Below, piece by piece: positions 14,800 through 21,320 of a DNA stretch of 21,320 nt. The notes beneath the pieces are model-generated. The model saw only the letters and a list, made by a program, of their open reading frames with translations. It had not been told where the DNA came from and did no database searches. Numbering within the stretch: the first letter of the stretch is position 1; each line of letters starts with the position of its first letter. The position numbers and the translations under genes are program-made. The stretch covers positions 1 through 21,320 of the forward strand of contig CALNAU010000099.1 in NCBI GenBank assembly GCA_937874275.1. Direction: 5' to 3'. This DNA is from an uncultured Clostridia bacterium (lineage in GTDB: Bacteria; Bacillota; Clostridia; Christensenellales; Aristaeellaceae).

Positions 14800-16179
14800 T
14801 CAGACAGCCTTTTTCGCGCGCTTTGGCCGCCAGCCCAGCATGTAGGCCAGCAGCAGCGCCAAATACAGCACGCACAGCACAATGGTCAGCCCCAGCAGCA
14901 GGTCGCTCTGCGGGGCGAAGCCTATCAACAACAGCATGGGCGCGCCAAACAGGATGGCCGTGCCGCTGCCGATGACTAGCTGATCGGCGGCCGGTGTCTT
15001 GTACAGGGGGTCAATCTGGCGCAGCAGCAGAATGCCCGAGCTGATGGTGCCCGTCAGCATGCCGTACATAGCCACGAAGCTCTCCTCGGCAAAGTCCGGC
15101 GTGAGCCGGCGGCACATCCAGCGCACGAAGAAATAGGTCACCACAGCGCCCAGCAGCGCCAGAATAAGGAACGGCGCCAGCAGGCCGGACAGGTCCTCCA
15201 TGTTGATGGAGGCGATACCCGCCACAATCATCAGGTCAAACGCCAGGCCGGAGATGCGGTTGAGCAGGTAGTTGTTCTGGTACTGACGGTTGATGATTTT
15301 CTTCTTTCGCAGCTTGCCCAGCACACTGCGAAACCCGATGGCCACCGCGGAGCCCGTGATGAAGTTAAACCCCCACAGCAGCGGGGACAGCGTGCGGGCA
15401 AATCCCGGCGCCAGCCGCTCCACCAATGTGGTGATGCCAAGCGTCACCAGAAAGGTGGCCAGGTAGGTAACCAGCACCAGCGCCACCTGGGTGGAGAAGC
15501 GGTCTATCGACTCCTCCAGCGGCACCTCGTTCTCATCCTGGAAGATGTCCACCGTCACCGAGCCCGACACCGCGCTCACATCCCGGTGGTCCAGCCCCCT
15601 GCGCTTCATCAGGCGGCGGGTGTACCACAGGCCGACCAGGCAGGCGGACAGATAGCCCGCCGCCGCCAGCGATAGGCCAAAGCTGCGCCCGCCGATGAAG
15701 CCCAGCGCCTCGTAGCTGCTGCCCACGTTGTTGGCCTGCCCGGGCCCCTGCCCGTAGGCCATGGGCAGCAGCAGGCCCGCCGCCTTGAACAGACCGGGCA
15801 TCACCGTGATGCCAAGCAGCACCGTTACCACCAGGCCCACCACGCCCTGAATGAGGTAGGTGGACACAATCAGCGCGCCGGATTTCATGGCGTAGCTCCC
15901 GCTGACCGCCTCCTTGGTGGTGCGCAGCGACAGCGCGATAAAGCCCAGCGCGATGCCGTGGTAGGTAATCATCTCCAAAATTTCCATGGGGATGTTCATC
16001 AACCCCGTATTGCGCAGGATGAGCAGCAGAAAGCCCGCCAGCGCCGATACCGGCAGCAGGCTGTTGCGCACAAACCGTACCTTGCGGTTGAGCGCGTTGC
16101 CCAGCAGCAGCAGCCCGGCAATGACGCCCAGGTAGACGAACGCGTTCCATAGCCCGGTATTGGCGGCTGAATAATCCAT
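14800..16179 (-). CDS. gltS: GltS-family sodium:glutamate-type symporter
   Basis: The 459-residue membrane protein belongs to the ESS/GltS family, which imports glutamate with sodium. It has about ten or more helices in two halves, joined by a charged cytoplasmic loop at about 187-230 (MKRRGLDHRD to EESIDRFST). The first re-entrant loop reads YGQGPGQANNVGSSYE (142-157) and the second half holds MLTGTISSGILLLRQIDP. These loops differ from the GGHGT loop of E. coli GltS, so the substrate may not be glutamate. ATG 16179 was chosen since AAAGGAG (16194-16188) lies 8 bases upstream; the in-frame GTG at 16188 is part of that site. It begins 5 bases after the acyltransferase stop and is surely co-transcribed with it. 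Confidence 0.85.
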   Translation of the reverse strand: MDYSAANTGLWNAFVYLGVIAGLLLLGNALNRKVRFVRNSLLPVSALAGFLLLILRNTGLMNIPMEILEMITYHGIALGFIALSLRTTKEAVSGSYAMKSGALIVSTYLIQGVVGLVVTVLLGITVMPGLFKAAGLLLPMAYGQGPGQANNVGSSYEALGFIGGRSFGLSLAAAGYLSACLVGLWYTRRLMKRRGLDHRDVSAVSGSVTVDIFQDENEVPLEESIDRFSTQVALVLVTYLATFLVTLGITTLVERLAPGFARTLSPLLWGFNFITGSAVAIGFRSVLGKLRKKKIINRQYQNNYLLNRISGLAFDLMIVAGIASINMEDLSGLLAPFLILALLGAVVTYFFVRWMCRRLTPDFAEESFVAMYGMLTGTISSGILLLRQIDPLYKTPAADQLVIGSGTAILFGAPMLLLIGFAPQSDLLLGLTIVLCVLYLALLLAYMLGWRPKRAKKAV

Positions 16180-16184
16180 CGTCG

Positions 16185-17327
16185 TCACTCCTTTATCAGT
16201 TCAAACATATCCTTATACTTTAACGCGCTGCGTACATGGTCGCTGGCAAAGTCATAGCGCTCGCCATTGTCATCGGTGAGCAGCAGGCGATTCTTGCGGA
16301 AGATGGCCACGCCCCGCAGGCTGTCCATGGGCAGCGCCCAATCCCCGATGCGGATGTGCCGCCTGTCCATGTGCAGCGTGCCATGGGCAACCTCGCGGAC
16401 TTTGTGGTCCTCCTGCACTTGGCGCAGAGTCTGCCCTTCGTCCTGCAGGGCAAAGTTTTCCTCGGCCATCATCCCCGCCAGCGTCTGCCGCTGCCAGGCC
16501 ACCCAGTCGCGAATTTGGAGTTGACCGAAATCCCCCTCCAGCGCGCCCAGCGGCGTGTACACGGCCTGCGTGCCGCAGGCGGTACAGTGCAGGCGGTTGT
16601 CCTCGCCTTGCAGGCTGTCAAACGAAAGACAACGGGGGCACAGGTACAGGGCGTTCTCCAGCCCTTCCGCCGGTCTGCGGCCACGGTAGGGCACCGGGTT
16701 CACCTGCTGCTCCTGCGCGGCATCGATATGCAGGTCTCGCGCCAGCTGCGCGGCAATCTCCGCGTCCGTCATGGCCTTCAGCTGCTCAGGCGGGTAAATC
16801 CCCTTCACCTCGCCCCAGGTGCGCCCTCGGCGGAAGCCCCGCCCCCAGCGGGGCGCTGTGAAATAGCCGCCGCCCACCACATAGGTGACCAGCGTAGCCC
16901 CGGCGCTGCGCGCCAATGTGGCCGTACCGCGCGGGATGGGGCCCGTGACGCCGTCAAAACAGGTATGCCCCTCGGCAAACAGGCAGATGTTCTGCCCCGC
17001 GCGCAGCCGCTGCAGGATAGCCAGCACCGCCCGCATGTCCGTGCCCCCTTTGCGCAGGGCTACCGGGTTGTGCAAACTGACCAGCAACCGGCGCAGCAGA
17101 CCGGATTGAAACACGGTGTCGCCAATCACAAAATGCATCAGCCGCGGGAACGCCCGCATCACCAGCATAAAGTCCAAATCCATGGTGTGGTTGGCCACCA
17201 CCAGGTAGGGGGTCGGTATCTTCCCCACCGGCTTGAATCGAAAGCGCAAATACCACGCAAAGGGCGTCACCAACAGTGCCCGCCCCAAGCGGTAGGCGAT
17301 GTCGTAACGCCGGGTCCCGTTGCTCAA
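16185..17327 (-). CDS. PlsC-type acyltransferase with zinc ribbon and C-terminal beta domain
   Basis: The 380-residue protein has an N-terminal acyltransferase domain of the 1-acylglycerol-3-phosphate acyltransferase group, which adds an acyl chain to a lysophospholipid at the membrane. The catalytic NHTMDLD is at 46-52 (H-x4-D). The third motif is FAEGHTCFDG (117-126) in place of the usual FPEGTRS, and IPRG (131-134) gives the fourth. A zinc ribbon follows, with C230-x2-C233 and C248-x2-C251. The last 80 or so residues are beta-rich and resemble a small PH-like domain, an inference from pattern only. Acceptor and acyl donor are unknown. The start is TTG 17327, with AGGA 8 bases upstream; no ATG lies nearby. 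It is the first gene of a minus-strand pair with gltS. Confidence 0.8.
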   Translation of the reverse strand: MSNGTRRYDIAYRLGRALLVTPFAWYLRFRFKPVGKIPTPYLVVANHTMDLDFMLVMRAFPRLMHFVIGDTVFQSGLLRRLLVSLHNPVALRKGGTDMRAVLAILQRLRAGQNICLFAEGHTCFDGVTGPIPRGTATLARSAGATLVTYVVGGGYFTAPRWGRGFRRGRTWGEVKGIYPPEQLKAMTDAEIAAQLARDLHIDAAQEQQVNPVPYRGRRPAEGLENALYLCPRCLSFDSLQGEDNRLHCTACGTQAVYTPLGALEGDFGQLQIRDWVAWQRQTLAGMMAEENFALQDEGQTLRQVQEDHKVREVAHGTLHMDRRHIRIGDWALPMDSLRGVAIFRKNRLLLTDDNGERYDFASDHVRSALKYKDMFELIKE

Positions 17328-17388
17328 CTGTACTATCCTGCCTGGTCGATGAAATTTGATACGCTACACTCCGCGCACCTTGATGGAC

Positions 17389-17397
17389 AGTATACCA
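17389..17397 (-). promoter_or_regulatory. Extended -10 promoter of the acyltransferase-gltS pair
   Basis: Read on the minus strand, TGGTATACT (17397 down to 17389) is an extended -10 with a 5/6 hexamer. The matching -35 position (17417-17412, TCATCA) is poor, which is usual for extended -10 promoters. The transcript would start near 17382, about 55 bases before the TTG start. Confidence 0.5.
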
Positions 17398-17400
17398 CGA

Positions 17401-17483
17401 TTTGTACATTTTGATGACTGGATTTGCGAGATGTACATATTTATGTTGAAATAAAGTGAACATATGCTTGATTTATACATTTT
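17401..17483. promoter_or_regulatory. TRTACA repeats between divergent promoters, likely operators
   Basis: TTTGTACATTTT (17401-17412) and TTTATACATTTT (17472-17483) are 12-base direct repeats with one difference, 71 bases apart. A third related site, the perfect palindrome ATGTACAT (17431-17438), lies between them. The outer two fall in the -35/-10 spacers of the minus- and plus-strand promoters. This layout suits one regulator controlling both transporter transcripts. The region is also AT-rich by comparison with its surroundings. Confidence 0.45.
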
Positions 17484-17496
17484 ATCATGCTAAAGT
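17468..17496 (+). promoter_or_regulatory. Promoter of the DAACS symporter gene
   Basis: TTGATT (17468-17473) and TAAAGT (17491-17496) are 17 bases apart, and TGC just before the -10 makes it an extended -10. The start would lie about 37 bases before the GTG start codon. Confidence 0.55.
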
Positions 17497-17539
17497 AACC
17501 TCAACAAAAGCCGGGCAGGCAACATAAGGAGGGGTAGTC

Positions 17540-18796
17540 GTGTCAAACGACCAGACAGGCAAGAGAAAACTGTCCCTTGCTGCGTGGATTTTTATCGGCA
17601 TGTTTCTGGGCATTGTTGCGGGCATCATCTTCAACATGCTCAACATGGGCGGCTTTACCACCAGCTACTTGAAACCCTTTGGCACCATCTACATTAACCT
17701 GCTCAAGTTTCTCGTGGTCCCTGTTGTGCTGCTGTCCATCACCAACGGCGTGGTATCGCTCAAGGACATCAAGCGGGTTGGCACCATCGGCGGCAAGACC
17801 ATCATCTACTATCTGTTTACCACCGCCATTGCCATTGTCATCGGCCTGCTGTTTGCCAACCTGTTCAAGGGCATGAACTGGTTCCCCAAACTGGAGACCA
17901 CCGACCTGGTCTATGAGGCCAAGACAGCCAACTTCATGAACACCATCGTCAACATCTTTCCCAGCAACGCCCTGGCCCCCTTGGTCAACGCAGACATGCT
18001 GCCGCTGATTGTGTCGGCGCTGTTCCTGGGTGCCGGCATCCTGGCGGCCGGCGAACATGGCCAGCGCATCGGCCAGTTTGTGGCGGATGCCTACGAAGTG
18101 ACCATGAAAATCCTGATGATGATCATCTGGCTGTCGCCCATCGGTGTCTTCTTCCTGCTGGCGGACGTCATTGCCGTCAATGGTGCCGCCATCGTAGGGT
18201 CGCTGGCACTGGTCATTCTGGTGGCCTTCATCGCCTATATCGTGCATGTGGTCATTGTGTACGGCGCCAGCGTCAAGTTCCTCACCAAGATGAGCCCGCT
18301 GGCCTTCTTCAAGGGGCTGGCCCCGGCGATGATTTGCGCCTTTACCACCACCTCCTCCAACGCCACGCTGCCGCTCAACATTGAGTGCTGCAACAAAATG
18401 GGCTCCGACCCCGAGGTGTCCTCCTTTGTGCTGCCGCTGGGCGCCACCATCAACATGGATGGCACGGCCATCTACATGGGGGTCACCAGCGTGTTCATCG
18501 CCTCCTGCTATGGGGTGACACTCACCCTGGGGCAGATGGCCACCATCGTGCTGACCGCCACTTTGGCCTCCATCGGCACGGCGGGTGTCTCCGGCGCCGG
18601 CATGATCATGCTGGCCATGGTGCTGGAGTCGGTTAACCTGCCGGTGGCCGGTATCGCGCTGATTGCCGGCGTGGACAAGATATTCGACATGGGCCGCACC
18701 ACGCTGAACATCACGGGCGACGCCACCTGCGCCATGTGGATTTCCCGAATCGAGAAAATCAAGCGCGGCGCGCCCATCCCGTGGGAGAAGAAATAA
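17540..18796 (+). CDS. DAACS-family amino acid:cation symporter, acidic amino acid type
   Basis: The 418-residue membrane protein belongs to the GltP/GltT/DctA family, which moves glutamate, aspartate or dicarboxylates inward with sodium or protons. The first re-entrant loop has the serine-rich TTTSSNATLP, TM7 has the ion-binding NMDGT, and TM8 reads FDMGRTTLNITGDA. Aligned to archaeal GltPh these give Asp383, Arg386, Thr387, Asn390 and Asp394 in the places of D394, R397, T398, N401 and D405. The first aspartate binds the substrate amino group and the arginine its side-chain carboxylate, so an acidic amino acid is favoured over succinate, since DctA lacks that aspartate. GTG 17540 has AAGGAGGGG (17526-17534) upstream. 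The gene is transcribed alone, divergent from a second glutamate-type symporter pair. Confidence 0.92.
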   Translation: MSNDQTGKRKLSLAAWIFIGMFLGIVAGIIFNMLNMGGFTTSYLKPFGTIYINLLKFLVVPVVLLSITNGVVSLKDIKRVGTIGGKTIIYYLFTTAIAIVIGLLFANLFKGMNWFPKLETTDLVYEAKTANFMNTIVNIFPSNALAPLVNADMLPLIVSALFLGAGILAAGEHGQRIGQFVADAYEVTMKILMMIIWLSPIGVFFLLADVIAVNGAAIVGSLALVILVAFIAYIVHVVIVYGASVKFLTKMSPLAFFKGLAPAMICAFTTTSSNATLPLNIECCNKMGSDPEVSSFVLPLGATINMDGTAIYMGVTSVFIASCYGVTLTLGQMATIVLTATLASIGTAGVSGAGMIMLAMVLESVNLPVAGIALIAGVDKIFDMGRTTLNITGDATCAMWISRIEKIKRGAPIPWEKK

Positions 18797-18819
18797 CGGA
18801 TACATCCTGCATGTCTCCA

Positions 18820-18845
18820 GGGCGGCTTTCGCAAGAAGGCCGCCC
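18820..18845 (+). terminator. GC-rich hairpin after the symporter gene, without a T-run
   Basis: GGGCGGCTTTC (18820-18830) and GAAGGCCGCCC (18835-18845) form an 11-bp stem with one G-U pair, closed by a GCAA tetraloop of the stable GNRA type. It begins 24 bases after the stop codon. No T-run follows. As with the hairpin at 5105, it may be a weak or factor-aided terminator or a 3'-end stabiliser. Confidence 0.55.
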
Positions 18846-18896
18846 GATTGATATCCTTGCGCGGAGGTCATAAGCCCAAAATATCCCAAGAATTGC

Positions 18897-18925
18897 TTGA
18901 CATCAACCTGAAATCGACCTATGAT
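18897..18925 (+). promoter_or_regulatory. Strong promoter of the BspA-like gene
   Basis: A perfect -35 TTGACA (18897-18902) is followed after 17 bases by TATGAT (18920-18925), a 5/6 match to the -10. The surrounding bases are AT-rich against a GC-rich background. The leader to the ATG is about 47 bases. Confidence 0.88.
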
Positions 18926-18965
18926 ATCTTTTACACATTCAATTATGAAAACGCTGAGTACATAA

Positions 18966-18975
18966 GGAGGCCTCC
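18966..18975 (+). promoter_or_regulatory. Ribosome binding site inside a palindrome
   Basis: The AAGGAGG site (18964-18970) is the left half of GGAGGCCTCC, a perfect 10-base palindrome, 3 bases before the ATG at 18979. The anti-site CCTCC lies between it and the start codon. Full intramolecular pairing is blocked by the lack of a loop, so any effect on translation would be through a short GGA/TCC stem or pairing with another strand. Confidence 0.4.
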
Positions 18976-18978
18976 CTG

Positions 18979-21320
18979 ATGAAGCGACTGTTTCTGGTAT
19001 GGATGCTATGCAGCCTCATCCTGACCCCCGCGCTGGCGGACCAGCCGATGGAATACACCTACACGCCCGAGACCGGGGCGCTGACCGCCTACACCGGGCC
19101 GGGCGGGGAGGTGACCATCCCGCAGGAAGTATTGGGTCAGCCCGTCTATCAGCTGGGGGACTTCCTGTTTGACCAGAGCCAAACCATGATCGCCGCGGTC
19201 GTCCCGGAGGGCGTCACCCACATCGGGGTCAACGCGTTCTATTTCAATCAGAACCTGCAATCCGTTACCCTGCCGGACAGTTTGCAGGCGGTGGGCGGCT
19301 ATGCCTTCTTCAACTGTACCGCCCTCAAGGAGCTGACGCTGCCGCCCAACCTGGCCGTCATTGGCGACAACGCCTTCGCCTCGCTGAGCGCCCTGGAGAA
19401 GCTCACCTTCACGGGCCCCGCGCCCCTGCATGTGGGCGAAAGCGCTTTCACCCTGGCGCGGGATAACCCCAATGCCATCATCACCGTGCCGGCTGACCAG
19501 CAGGCTGCCTATGAGCAGCTGCTGGGCTTGCCCTGCCAGCCGGGGCCGCAGAGCAAGCCCTTTGCGCTGACGTCGGATGCGGGCGACCTGACGGTGGACG
19601 CCGACGGTACCCTGACCGCCTACACCGGGCGTGCCGCCGCCGTGGTGCTGCCCGACCAGGTGAACGGCACGCCGCTACGCGCCATTGGCCCCGGTGCGCT
19701 GGCCGTCAACCGCAATATTTGGTACCTGGAGGTGCCCGAAGGCGTGGAGGTGCTGGGCAAACAATCCCTGCGCGCCACCGGCCTGATGGCCCTTCGCCTG
19801 CCCAATAGCCTGCGCGAGATTGGCGAGGACGCGCTGGAGAGCACCAACATGCTGACCTCCCTCACGCTGGGCAGCGGGCTGACCGAGCTGGGCAAAGGGG
19901 CCTTCCGCCAGACTCGGCTGAAGGAAATCACGCTTCCCGCGGGGCTTACCCAGGTGCCGGAAAACGCCTTCAACAACAGCATCTGGCTGGAAACCGTGAT
20001 ACTGCCCAACACCATCGAGGCCATCGGCCCAGCCGCCTTCAAGGGATGCTCCGCGTTGAGTTACATGGTGATTGATCGGGATGCGCTGCCCGACATCGCG
20101 CCCGACGCCCTGGAGGGCACCAAGCTGGCCGATGTGGACATTGCCGCCACCGCCACCAAAGCGCAGGAGGACGCGGCCCGCGCGGCGCTTGCGAAACTGG
20201 GCATTCAAACCAATGTGTGGCGCGCCAACGAAGCCGACCAGGCGCCATACGCGCCGGGGGACGCCTTTACCTTTGACGCGGCCACAGGCCTGCTGACCGG
20301 CTACACGGGCACGCAGACCGAAGTCAGCTCCTTCTGGAACATGCAGACCGATGACGGCCTGGTGGCCGTGTCGGGCATTGGCGAAGGCATCTTTCGAGGC
20401 AGCGCCGTCACCCGCTTTGACCTGCCGCGCTCCAACCAATTCACCACCATCGGCAATGAAGCCTTTGCCGATAGCCAGCTGGCGGAAATCCGCCTGTTTG
20501 ACTCCCTGACCACCATTGGGGAAGGGGCTTTCCGCAACTGCAAGCAGTTGACACAGGTTATCATTCCGGATTCTGTCACCACCGTCGGCGCGGGTGCCTT
20601 CGCCGGGTGCGAGGGACTGACAAGTCTTGTGTTCCCCGCGTCTGCCGAGGTGGCACCGGATGCCTTCCAGGGGCTCAACCCCGATGTTTTACGTGCCACC
20701 GCCAGCGCCACGGACGAGCAGCTGGCCCGGCAGGCTGCGCAGCTCAACCTGCCCTGGTACATGGGCCTGCTGCGCGTGGGCGAGGAAAGCACGCTTGTCC
20801 CCATGCCGGAGTCCTATACCCCCAACGCGGAGACGGACTTTGAATTTGACGCGGCCACCGGCCAGATTACAAAGTATGTGGGCACCTCCGCCGATGTGGT
20901 CATCCCCCGCAGCATCAGCGGCGTGCCCGTGCGCGACATCGGGTTCACCGCGTTCTCTGACCTCACCGTGCTCAGCGTTACCCAGGGGCAGCAGGACAAC
21001 CTGGGCCTGCGCTCGGTGGTCATCCCGGAAACCGTGCAGGAGATTGGCGACAGCGCCTTCCTCAACTGCAAGGCGCTGGAGCGCGTAATCAGCTACGGCC
21101 CCATCACGCTGCTGGGTGTGCGCGCCTTTGAGCAGTGCGAAAAGCTGGCCGACGTTCAGTTCATCAACGGCATCCGCGATATCGCGGGCTATGCCTTCCA
21201 CATGTGCGGCGCGCTGACCGGGGTTGACCTGGGCGACAAGGTGGCCATCATCGGCGAAGGCGCGTTTCAGAAGTGCGGCGCGCTCAAACAGATGCGCATC
21301 CCGGCCAGCGTGACCGCCAT
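18979..21320 (+). CDS. Secreted BspA-like leucine-rich repeat protein, 3' end cut by window
   Basis: The frame stays open to the window edge (780 complete codons), so the end is missing. Residues 1-20 (MKRLFLVWMLCSLILTPALA) are a Sec signal peptide with an ALA cleavage site; there is no lipobox. The rest is made of BspA-type (LRR_5) repeats of about 23 residues with the pattern I-x-x-x-A-F-x-x-C-x-x-L-x-x-V-x-L-P. Four modules start with a beta segment of the form F-x-F-D-A-A-T-G-x-L-T-x-Y-x-G, at residues 26, 204, 430 and 621. Related proteins are surface or secreted and bind host or bacterial partners; the ligand here is unknown. AAGGAGG lies 8 bases before the ATG. Any cell-wall anchor would be past the window. 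Confidence 0.88.
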   Translation, partial: MKRLFLVWMLCSLILTPALADQPMEYTYTPETGALTAYTGPGGEVTIPQEVLGQPVYQLGDFLFDQSQTMIAAVVPEGVTHIGVNAFYFNQNLQSVTLPDSLQAVGGYAFFNCTALKELTLPPNLAVIGDNAFASLSALEKLTFTGPAPLHVGESAFTLARDNPNAIITVPADQQAAYEQLLGLPCQPGPQSKPFALTSDAGDLTVDADGTLTAYTGRAAAVVLPDQVNGTPLRAIGPGALAVNRNIWYLEVPEGVEVLGKQSLRATGLMALRLPNSLREIGEDALESTNMLTSLTLGSGLTELGKGAFRQTRLKEITLPAGLTQVPENAFNNSIWLETVILPNTIEAIGPAAFKGCSALSYMVIDRDALPDIAPDALEGTKLADVDIAATATKAQEDAARAALAKLGIQTNVWRANEADQAPYAPGDAFTFDAATGLLTGYTGTQTEVSSFWNMQTDDGLVAVSGIGEGIFRGSAVTRFDLPRSNQFTTIGNEAFADSQLAEIRLFDSLTTIGEGAFRNCKQLTQVIIPDSVTTVGAGAFAGCEGLTSLVFPASAEVAPDAFQGLNPDVLRATASATDEQLARQAAQLNLPWYMGLLRVGEESTLVPMPESYTPNAETDFEFDAATGQITKYVGTSADVVIPRSISGVPVRDIGFTAFSDLTVLSVTQGQQDNLGLRSVVIPETVQEIGDSAFLNCKALERVISYGPITLLGVRAFEQCEKLADVQFINGIRDIAGYAFHMCGALTGVDLGDKVAIIGEGAFQKCGALKQMRIPASVTA

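Noticed and set aside
16236..17414. Plus-strand open frame of 392 codons over the acyltransferase
   Set aside because: It lies opposite a gene with intact acyltransferase and zinc motifs and shows no domain of its own.
17543..18889. Minus-strand open frame of 448 codons over the symporter gene
   Set aside because: It is a His/Gly/Asp/Gln-rich complement of a clear DAACS transporter.

Overview
The window comes from a GC-rich, low-intergenic-space chromosome of a Gram-positive anaerobe, most likely a member of the Clostridia. The evidence is a SepF/DivIVA division cluster, sigma-A-type TTGACA/TATAAT promoters, strong AGGAGG ribosome binding sites, mixed ATG/GTG/TTG starts, and gene types common in gut Clostridia such as BspA-like leucine-rich repeat proteins and ROK kinases. 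The genus cannot be fixed from sequence alone. No tRNA, rRNA, CRISPR array, transposase or phage gene is visible, and base composition looks even throughout, so this reads as core chromosome. No gene-free stretch exceeds about 215 bases.

Left part (1-5134): a cell-division cluster on the + strand. A HlyD-like single-pass membrane protein is followed by an unusually long SepF and a DivIVA-domain protein. A zinc-type ROK sugar kinase overlaps the divIVA stop by one base. After a good intrinsic terminator comes a stand-alone NADPH-dependent FMN reductase.

Centre (5168-14784): a 9.5-kb operon driven by a consensus extended -10 promoter. It encodes a multisubunit Mrp-type cation/proton antiporter. 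The gene order (mrpE, mrpF, mrpG, mbhD-like, mbhE-mrpB fusion, mrpC, mrpD) follows the antiporter half of archaeal membrane-bound hydrogenases (MbhA-H) rather than Bacillus mrpABCDEFG. Where MbhI-N (the hydrogenase half) would follow, there are instead three more MrpD/NuoL/M/N-type subunits. All four antiporter-like subunits keep the TM5 glutamate and the TM7, TM8, TM10 and TM12 lysines. The last carries a roughly 190-residue C-terminal extension ending in a transmembrane helix, like the lateral arm of NuoL. This operon is the most interesting system in the window.

Right part (14800-18845): a minus-strand pair (PlsC-type acyltransferase with a zinc ribbon, then a GltS-family sodium symporter) is divergent from a DAACS-family amino-acid:cation symporter with an acidic-amino-acid-type binding site. 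The 212-base divergent region holds two back-to-back promoters and three related TRTACA motifs that look like shared operators. A working picture is that the Mrp complex sets the sodium and proton gradients and the two symporters spend them on amino-acid uptake.

Right edge (18897-21320): a perfect -35 with a near-perfect -10 drives a secreted BspA-like leucine-rich repeat protein, cut by the window end after 780 complete codons. It has four repeating modules.
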